Assembly (NCBI GenBank): GCA_015680685.1
Contig: MNCI01020885.1
Span: 132,965 to 196,964 of the forward strand
Length of the DNA: 64,000 nt
From: Gnetum montanum
Taxonomy: Eukaryota; Streptophyta; Gnetopsida; Gnetales; Gnetaceae
Direction: 5' to 3'
Of this stretch, positions 57,207 to 64,000 are shown in pieces (the first letter of the stretch is position 1; the number at the start of each line of letters is the position of its first letter). The position numbers and the translations under genes were made by a program. The notes under the pieces were generated by a model that saw only the letters and a program-made list of their open reading frames with translations, searched no databases and was not told the origin of the DNA.

Positions 57207-58953
57207 ATGACCAAGGATTCATCCTCAGCTACAACCAATGCTTCTTTCTCTTAATCCATGATGCACAAGAAGGTTGGGACATCTAGGCCACCTCTTAGAA
57301 AGAGAAAGAAGGCAAGGGATGCCTCTACAAGTGCTAATAACACCTAAAAATCTTAGTTTTGCTTTGACAACATTGAACACTGATTTGAGGTAACTCAAAC
57401 CATTTCTATTATTTCAAAGTGTTTCCTTTCCTTCCCAAAGTGTAGGTGGAAGAAATTAATTGAGTTCTTTTAAATTTTAAATTGGATCACATTTATCTCC
57501 ATGAATCATGTTGTGCCTAAAATTCTCATTAGATAACTTTATTGTAACATTGTCATTAAAAATGCATCTGTTGGGGTGTTTACAACTATGATTTAAGGTT
57601 TGTTGATAGATGTGTCTCCTCAATTTGTAAATGCACTTCTTGGTATTTCAAGTGTTGATATGTTTTGGGTAACCATTCATTCTATTAGTGACATTTTCAC
57701 AAATGGTGTAATTCCCATTTTACATGATGAATTTTTTCATGCTTTAATAAAAGGGTATGTATCTCTAATTAATGGTAGAGTTTATAGAAGTTAGATGTCT
57801 CCTTATGCTTCCATCATGTCTCTCATTGTGTTATACAATATCATTGTTAAAGGAGGAAGCTATATCTATTTATTGCCTCCCTAGTTGTTTATTTTGTGTT
57901 GAGTCCTTACAGGACAACCTTTGGACTTGGGATTCACTCTCTATTGTGATATGTTGGGACTATTCACCAAGGAGAGAATCCTTTGGCATCTACTCCTCAT
58001 TAACATGTTGATTCAACAAAGGGGTGTCTCGATTCTTGACATGCCTTTGCTCAAAGATAAGAGGAGCATCAATGAGTATGCAATAAAGAGGGGATCCACT
58101 CATGCAGATGAAGTAAGACCTAGCACTAGGCCACCTTAGCCAAAGAAGAAGTGATTGACATCCTATTCCATAGTTGAGGAGATCTAGATCAATTAGAAAC
58201 CAAATAAGATATTCTTTGAATAAGATGTTGAAGCCTTTTGCTTGTACCTTTGGGATGATTAGTAGAAATATTTCTTACCTTCATAAGAGAATGGACACAG
58301 TAGGTGTATCTCTTCCTTTTGATGGACACCATTTAAAGGATATCACCACTTCTTCTATTTCAAATAGTAAGGAGGACATTCTTATTCCACCGAGGAATTA
58401 ATTAGTATCTGGAGCATCATGTGCCCATGACTTAACCAATGAGTCAAATTTAGAAGAGGCTATTGCATCAATAGCACATGTTCAAGGAGATTATCTAGAT
58501 CCCATGGAGCTGGGACCAAGTCTTCATCATTAGGATGATGTTCCTAGGACTTTTGTCTAGTAGGCCATCGAAAGTATCTTTTGGACCTTGTCCCAATGGA
58601 TTCCAACTAATCCCATCACCTATTAGAGGAAGGAAGCTTCATCATCTTTACAATAGGCACCATCACAGCTATCTCCACTAGCTTCGTCTCATTTTTGAGT
58701 GAAGCTTTGATCGAGGAGAGCTCCAGTTCACCTACCATCTTAAGATGATGAGGCGTAGCATGTATCTAGCATCAATACTAGTAGTAATGATGATGAGGAG
58801 GAGACCTATCAACCTTTTCCTATGGTAGTTTCTTTAGAGGAGGATTTAGATGATGCTATAGAGCTCCATAATTATAGTCCTTGGATGCTCTCTCTCCTTT
58901 TTGATGATGTCCATAAAGGGGAAGATAACTTTGTTGCTTGGATGTTGGTATGA
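57207..58953 (+). pseudogene. Accessory ORF2 of C1, about 580 codons
   Basis: From ATG 57207 (MTKDSSSATTNAS) one frame runs to about 58150. After a shift near 58140-58170 another continues to about 58953. The N-terminus is basic (PLRKRKKARD). The centre has LYCNIVIKNASVGVFTTMI, LLIDVSPQFVNALLGISS and DLGFTLYCDMLGLFTKE, resembling the pattern of the plant transposon/envelope-like proteins of retroelements. The C-terminal part is acidic (NTSSNDDEEETYQPF, EEDLDDAIELHNY). No catalytic motif of PR, RT, RH or IN is found. Function unknown. Stops are frequent. Confidence 0.65.
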
Positions 58954-59199
58954 TGGACTTATGTGATTTTTGTGGTCCTATGTATTGTCAAAAATTGATG
59001 GATAGTTTATGCTTACTATATTATTTTTTGTTGTGTTTTTATGGATTTTCCTTTACATAATATAGATTTATTTTTAGATCAATACCCTACACATTGAGCT
59101 TTAAAGCCCTCATCATAGTTCCTGGTTGTCATTGGAATTTATATGTCTTAATATTTTTTTTTATTAACTCATCCATTTTCTTTAGTTTTAGACATTACC

Positions 59200-59213
59200 A
59201 AAAAGGGGAAGAT
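59200..59213 (+). other. Polypurine tract (C1)
   Basis: AAAAAGGGGAAGAT immediately before the 3' LTR start TGTTGAAC, a typical copia polypurine tract. Confidence 0.8.
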
Positions 59214-60353
59214 TGTTGAACTTTTGGTATGTCAAAGGCTTAAGAAAAATGAAGAATAAGAATGTTGGTAGTGAATGTTGTTTACAAGAATAGGTACTTA
59301 GAATCTTAGATAAGGACTCAAGGGAGAATGGACAAGAATGAAGACTACAAGCTAAGTGAAGATGCAACAAATTTTTAAAGGAAGCTAATTCAACAAAGGA
59401 AAGCCTCAAAAACTAGAGCTTGAAAGTTCAGAAGATGTCTCCAAGGATCAAAAGATGTCTTGGTTGAGAAGAAGAAAGTCTTAGGAAGGCATCTCCCAAG
59501 AGATGTCTCACTTGCAAAGGAGACATCTTCCTAGATTTGAGGCTAAATATAGAAAGATGTTCCAATCTCAAAGGAGATATCTACACCAGTTGTTAGATAG
59601 CCATTGCACTTATTCAGAGGCATTTTTAGAAACTTTGAGGCTATAATAAGGCTTCATTCTCTTGGAAATAGTGCAAGTGTTGTGCATGAACTATCACCAT
59701 CAAATTAATCATTGTATATTGTACTTATGTACTTCATTTGTAAAATCATTTGGTTGATTAACTATTGAGTTGTGCTTCAAAGTATAAGGATTTGTAAAGT
59801 GAGTTACATTCTACCCTTATGATTTTGTTTCTCTTCTGTTGCCTTGCTAGGGTTGATGTGTATATTGTGAGAAGGCATCATAATTAAGCTTGTCAAGATC
59901 TTTTGGGATTAAGTGTTTATGTAGTGTCAAAACACTTCAAAGTAGAGCTTAATTTGTAAAGGTTGTGGGATCCTTAAAACCACTTTCTAAGCTTGTTTGG
60001 ACCTTGTGGGATTAAGTGGTTTCATATAAAAAAAACACTTTGGAGTGAAGCTTAGAGCTTGTATAGGGTGTGGTGTCCTTCAAACCACTCTTGAGCTTGT
60101 TGGGACCTTGTGAGGTTGAGAGTTGTTATAGAAATGAAACTCTTATTAGCAAAGCTTAAGCTTTATAAAGGTTGTGGTGTCCTTCAAACCACATTTCAAA
60201 GAAACAATGTCTAGAGATATGTAAGTAAACTACCCTCCAAGCATGGACTACCTAAGTTGGGGAACCATGTTAAATTTGGTTGTGTTTTTTTGTGGCTGTA
60301 AATCTTGATTTGGAGAACTTATTCATTTCCCCCTTCTAAGTTCTCAATCCTCA
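59214..60353 (+). repeat. 3' LTR of C1 (1140 bp)
   Basis: TGTTGAACTT to AATCCTCA. The AGATGTCT-type array lies at about 59437-59585, with a TATA-like GCTATAATAAGG at about 59638. A tandem region around CTTGTTTGGACCTTG lies at 59895-60190. Confidence 0.85.
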
Positions 60354-60892
60354 GTCACAACCTCTTTGAATTAGTATTAGATCTTGTAGAGATTTTTGCA
60401 ATATTTGCTCTAGTATTTGGAAGCTTAGTGCCTTTGTGATTTCTTCCACTAAAAAGGGTACTATAATTCCCTCAATTTTGATTGTAACATCATCTTGTTT
60501 ATTTTTTCAAAATTGATAAAATTCCCCTAAGTACCATTCATGATAGAGTTGGACAAAGAGTAGAGGTTTGGAGTTGCTCCCAGATGTTCATATGTGCAAA
60601 TTCCATAAATGATCCAAAGTTAAGTTTCACAATGATTGTGAAGATAATGAACTTCTCCTAAATATCTTGGAGATACTCGCTTGATAGTATCAAGCATTGT
60701 CCCTACTCTTGAGCTAGTGATGCTTTAGCTAGCTTGTGCAAAATGTTTTGTTGTGGATGTTTGTTGATGAATTTTGAAGGATTGAACTTCTAACTTAGCA
60801 TATGGAGTTTGTTCTCTAGCTTATCTCCTTCCTCTAGGTCTTTTTCCTTTCTATTGTGAGGATTCTTTGGTTGGGGATCTTTTAGGAATCAT
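60354..60892 (-). pseudogene. Accessory ORF3 of M2, N-terminal part
   Basis: The minus-strand ATG is at 60892 (MIPKRSPTKESSQ; E4 has MALKRSQQ). It is preceded by TGATTGCAT where E4 has TGATTGCAG. Then KGKRPRGRR, a Gln/His stretch, and the domain part ending close to 60354 at the residue matching DVRKD in E4. It joins 44865 across C1. Confidence 0.75.
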
Positions 60893-61128
60893 ATGCAATC
60901 ATAAAGGATTTGTTTACGATTACCCATGGATTTAAAATAAGTTCATAATGGTTCATAATCTCGTCTTGAGTTCCTAGATTTGATCAAAATTTATCCTTAT
61001 TATTACTTTATGGTTCTTATTATAATTGTAGAGTTAGAGAACTTTTAAAAAGAAATTCTTAACTATTGTATTTTCTAGAGTATTATGAAGAAGTTAGTTG
61101 CTTATGATCTCTTACAATGGTTATTTCT

Positions 61129-61152
61129 TTATATATATATATATATATATGA
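61129..61152. repeat. (TA)n microsatellite
   Basis: About 11-12 TA units within the M2 sequence between the ORF3 start and the TCATGGGG motif. Confidence 0.85.
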
Positions 61153-61293
61153 ATGGTTTGGGAAAAATATTTAAGTTTATTTGGTTTTTTGATTAAAATA
61201 TCAATAGTTATAATAGTTCTTACCTTTAATATATTCTTCGAGGTGTTAAAAAGAAATTTTCTCAAATCACACAAACTATGCATAGTGCTCTTA

Positions 61294-61301
61294 CCCCATG
61301 A
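61294..61301 (-). promoter_or_regulatory. TCATGGGG motif upstream of ORF3 (M2)
   Basis: Minus strand TTAGTCATGGGGTAAGAG, about 400 bases before the ORF3 start, in the position of TTAGTCGTGGGGGAGAG in E4. Confidence 0.5.
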
Positions 61302-61463
61302 CTAAGTTGATCAACTCATCATCAAGAGGGTTTAAGCATCACATAAATCAAAGCTAAAATGAGGATGTTATGAAGCTTGGAAGTTAGGTTGTCATAGGAT
61401 TAGAAAAATGGCATGAAATCCCTATGCATCAAATGAGAAGAATGAAAAATATCTAACTTCTTG

Positions 61464-61550
61464 TGTATATATATATATATGTTTGCAATGGAAACATTGT
61501 AGCTATGATGTATATGGGCATAATACATCATAGCTATGATGACATCATCA
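61464..61550 (-). promoter_or_regulatory. Internal palindromic array and TATA upstream of ORF3 (M2)
   Basis: Minus-strand order: palindromic words GATGATGTCATCATAGCTAT and CATAGCTACAATG (61500-61550), then a (TA)n TATA-like run (61464-61480), then the TCATGGGG motif, then ORF3. The words resemble the M2 LTR array (plus strand ATCTATGATGACATAAG at about 32356). A (TA)n microsatellite can arise by chance, so this is weaker than the E4 case. Confidence 0.4.
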
Positions 61551-63112
61551 AAACATTTGGGATTTTGAGTAATTTTTGATGGATAAATTGAGTGAAATAA
61601 ATGGTTTAGAGGATGTAGAAGTGGTTTAAAGGGTTCTTGAGTAAGGATGATGCTCAAAATATGAGATTTTATTGTTAAAATTATATGAAACAAGAAATCG
61701 TAGGCAAAGCAAGTAGATTAGGTTTAATGGAACTGGTTAGTAGGAATTGACAAAGGTATGATTAGCAATGATTTTGTAGGAAATTAAGAATGATGGTTTA
61801 AGTGTTTTGGAAGCACAAGATGATGTAGTATTGCTCATTAGGTATGAAGCACATGAGTTATACAAGTGGGTCCTCCCCAAAGTAGGCTCTAGCTCATAGT
61901 GCCCTTGTATAATCACACCTACAAGTGTCCATAGGCACTCACAGACTTGAATGTAAAACATGCCTATTTTCCAAAACAAAAATGTTAGTATCACCTTAAT
62001 GAGAAAATAACATTATATTATACAAAACCATTAAAGTGTGATTGCATATAATAGTGAGCTAGAATGGGAGTAGGAGGGATTGCAAAAAATGGAACATGAG
62101 GTGTCTTACCATAGGCATAATGAATTTCATGTGTAATATACTATTAAGGTAACCATTACCTTTTCTGTCCAAAATTCAAACTAAGTTCATACCACTTACT
62201 AGTGACATTGCATTGTATCATCCCAAAATTGTCAATCACAAGATTACCACCACTGCGAGAAGTATTATTACTCGGTAAGGAAGTTCAAGGAAGTAGTATT
62301 ATTAATAGCACACTTTAGTTTTTAAATGAGACTTCACCATTAGATAGAGGAGTTCCTTAAAGCTTGGCTAACATGTCTTTCTAGTCCTGTAATCAATTCA
62401 AGGTCAAGAAACCTTGAAATTTTTGAGAATTTTCCTACCTTCAAGCATAGGTAATATGTCTTTCTAGTGGAACCTCTAGAAATTTTTCAGGCATGAGTAA
62501 CATGTCTTTCCAGTAACATGGTAAGGCAACACTTATTTTAGACATCCAATTTTTGGTAGAACTCAAGTAAATAACACAAATTAACAATAACATAAAACTT
62601 ATAATAGTAGCCTTAGAGAATCCACAAATATCCTTGATGTCACACCTTTGTCATTCCCACTTGGTTCTTCACTTTTCTATCCAAGCATAATGATCAAGAT
62701 TTATTTTAGTTTTATTATGGAAAGAATATCAATGTCCATGGTATGAACCTCTTGTTAGTGGAAATGAGTGGATGTACGATGTGTTCTCACTATATATACA
62801 ATTATTCTTCAATGATTTGATAATATAGGATCAAATTCACATTATTTGGATTACATATTATTTTATTCATTGCTCTTTATTAGAAAAATCAATAAAAATA
62901 TGTACAAGAACTATGATAAAAAATTGTAAAAAAATGTTAAGAATAGAAAAGGTAGAAAAATATCAAAGAATAAAAAATGATCCAAAAAATAAAAAGAGTA
63001 TAGAAGAATGGAAAACCTATGAAAGAATGTAAAAATTGGTAATAAAAGTAGAAAGGTAAAAAGTAAAAAGAAATTCAAAAGGAAAACTCGTGCATAAGTG
63101 TCAAATTTAACA
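61551..63112 (-). other. 3' spacer of M2 between integrase and ORF3
   Basis: Conserved blocks lie at about 61863-61886 (CTTTGGGGAGGACCCACTTG, minus strand) and 62630-62650 (GGTGTGACATCAAGGA). The segment AACATGTCTTTCTAG near 62370, 62455 and 62490 is a threefold repeat also found once in the other spacers. No gene. Confidence 0.6.
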
Positions 63113-64000
63113 CCCCCATGACTATTTTGAGAAGATGATATTTGGAAGATAAAATGGATGGCAAACTACTTGGTAGATATGGTAGAGTCATTAGAAAAGT
63201 AAGAAAAGTCATGATATGGCTTCACTTGTTGAATATTGATAAGAATTAGATTTTGTGGGGTTGTTGGGTGATAGATCTAGATGGCACTAGATTAGTATGT
63301 TGCATGGACGATGCAGGGTCCTTCCTATAAGGTTTGAAATTTAGCCTTTTGTGGGACATGGTTGGGATTATAGTAGAGGACTTTATCACCCAGTTTGATT
63401 AACACTTATCTTATTTTGAAATCATGCCCACATTTAGAGTGCTTTTTATGAATTTCTTACTTATTTAAGCTACTAGTCGATTTTTGTCTAGAAGCATTCT
63501 CTTTGAGCTAAGCTTAAATCGAGTTTAAGTGTATTGGTGGTAAAAAGTGTATTGAGTTCCACTTGGATTGATAATGTAGGTAGTTTACCATCGACTAACT
63601 CATATGGGGAATATCCTACAGAAAATTTCCAAATGGATTTATATGCCCATAGAGCATCATTAAATTTAGTTATCTAATCATTCCTATAATGACTAATTTT
63701 TCTAGTTAATATTCTTGTAATTTCCTAGTTAGTCATTTCTGCTTGACAATTTGCTTGGGGATGATATGGTATAGTTAGTTTGTGATTCACCCCAAGTTGT
63801 TGCATTAACGTTTTGAATGTAACTTCCATAAAGTGAGTCTTATTGTTAGATATAAGCATGTGTGGTAATCCAAATCTATTCATCACGTGTTGTTGAAAGA
63901 ATTTAGCAGTTGTTTTGGCTATGCAATTCTTGACTACATCTGCTTCTTCCCACTTTGTGCAATGTAAGACTTTCCATTTAACATTGGTATGATGATGGGA
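63113..64000 (-). pseudogene. Integrase (core and C-terminal part), degenerate, cut by window edge (M2)
   Basis: Minus strand from the right edge: the MGP segment of the core start (about 63998), YHPQANCQAEMTN with the catalytic Glu retained (GAA, 63737-63739), then a YALWAYKSIWKF-like part, PIWVS/YELVDGKLPTLSI-like sequence and a C-terminal KVLYYNPNHVPQKAKFQTL-like part. The frame is broken by stops. It ends at the TCATGGGGG motif (63113-63121). This is the only integrase copy here with Glu at the catalytic position. Confidence 0.75.

Larger units (their letters stand above)
44866..60353 (+). mobile_element. Element C1: Ty1/copia-type element without pol, interrupted by E4
   Basis: The 5' LTR is split (44866-45381 and 54193-54863), the internal region is 54864-59213 and the 3' LTR is 59214-60353. 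The primer site TGGTATTAGAGC and the copia-type gag assign it to Ty1/copia. Flanks ACCAC and GTCAC are a possible decayed target duplication. No protease, integrase, RT or RNase H is found in the 4.35-kb internal region; instead a second ORF follows gag. It interrupts ORF3 of M2 between codons that are adjacent in E4. Confidence 0.85.
31521..64000 (-). mobile_element. Element M2: large Ty3-type element, interrupted by E3 and by C1
   Basis: Its own sequence consists of 31521-34590, 44597-44865 and 60354-64000; the rest is later insertions. On the minus strand the order from the right edge is integrase, TCATGGGGG motif, spacer, internal promoter-like module, accessory ORF, polypurine tract and 3' LTR. 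The 5' LTR, gag and RT lie beyond the right edge. Reading the accessory ORF across both insertions restores collinearity with the E4 copy, which confirms the nesting order. Confidence 0.85.

Noticed and set aside
57600-58139. ORF2 of C1 as a copia integrase or RT
   Set aside because: No DDE, HHCC, YVDD or RNase H motifs are present in any frame of 56830-59200.

Overview
The window is plant nuclear DNA made almost entirely of old, nested LTR retrotransposons. Tandem Ty3-type gag-PR-RT-RNaseH-integrase remnants, a tRNA-Asp-like primer site (TGGCACTGTTGCCGGGGACT), a tRNA-iMet-like primer site in a Ty1/copia element and 5-bp target duplications support this. The age of the elements (clear divergence between LTRs of one element, stops everywhere) and the near absence of genes suggest a large-genome plant, perhaps a gymnosperm. 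The species cannot be fixed from the sequence. All coordinates and alignments were made by eye.

Layout. 1-2520: 5' end of a minus-strand Ty3 element (Z), inserted into an older LTR (Y, 2521-3218). 3750-26393: a minus-strand composite of two Ty3 elements (A, with 3' LTR, integrase and part of RT; B, with 5' LTR, gag, PR, RT, IN and part of an extra ORF) joined near 8815. B's 5' LTR is split by a complete plus-strand element, E1 (18766-25872, TSD ATTAC), which lacks RT and IN. 26394-31520: the only stretch not built of LTR elements, with one small host-like gene (27869-28330), a coding relic, a G-rich tract and a SINE/MITE-like repeat. 31521-64000 and beyond: a large minus-strand Ty3 element (M2) with IN and a long third ORF. 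M2 is interrupted by E3 (plus, 34591-44596, gag-PR-RT-RH-IN) and by a copia-type element C1 (plus, 44866-60353). C1 is itself split in its 5' LTR by E4 (plus, 45382-54192, TSD ATAAA), which has gag and the long third ORF but no pol.

The most interesting pattern is shared by three elements. E4, M2 and the unrelated copia element C1 each carry a long accessory ORF downstream of gag or pol. In each, that ORF is preceded by an internal promoter-like module, a short palindromic motif array plus a TATA box, which resembles the array-plus-TATA module of the element's own LTR. The Ty3 accessory ORF (about 930 codons in E4) has an N-terminal region resembling the plant transposon protein domain seen in Athila-like elements, then a long coiled coil. 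The copia ORF has a similar short signature.

Other patterns are a TCATGGGGG motif repeated at two or three fixed points of each Ty3 element, two conserved noncoding blocks in the 3' spacer, a Glu-to-Lys change at the integrase catalytic position in three of four copies, and a TAG-rich stop spectrum fitting decay by CHG-methylation. A 474-bp contig at 17009-17482 appears to be placed in the wrong orientation between two single-N gaps.
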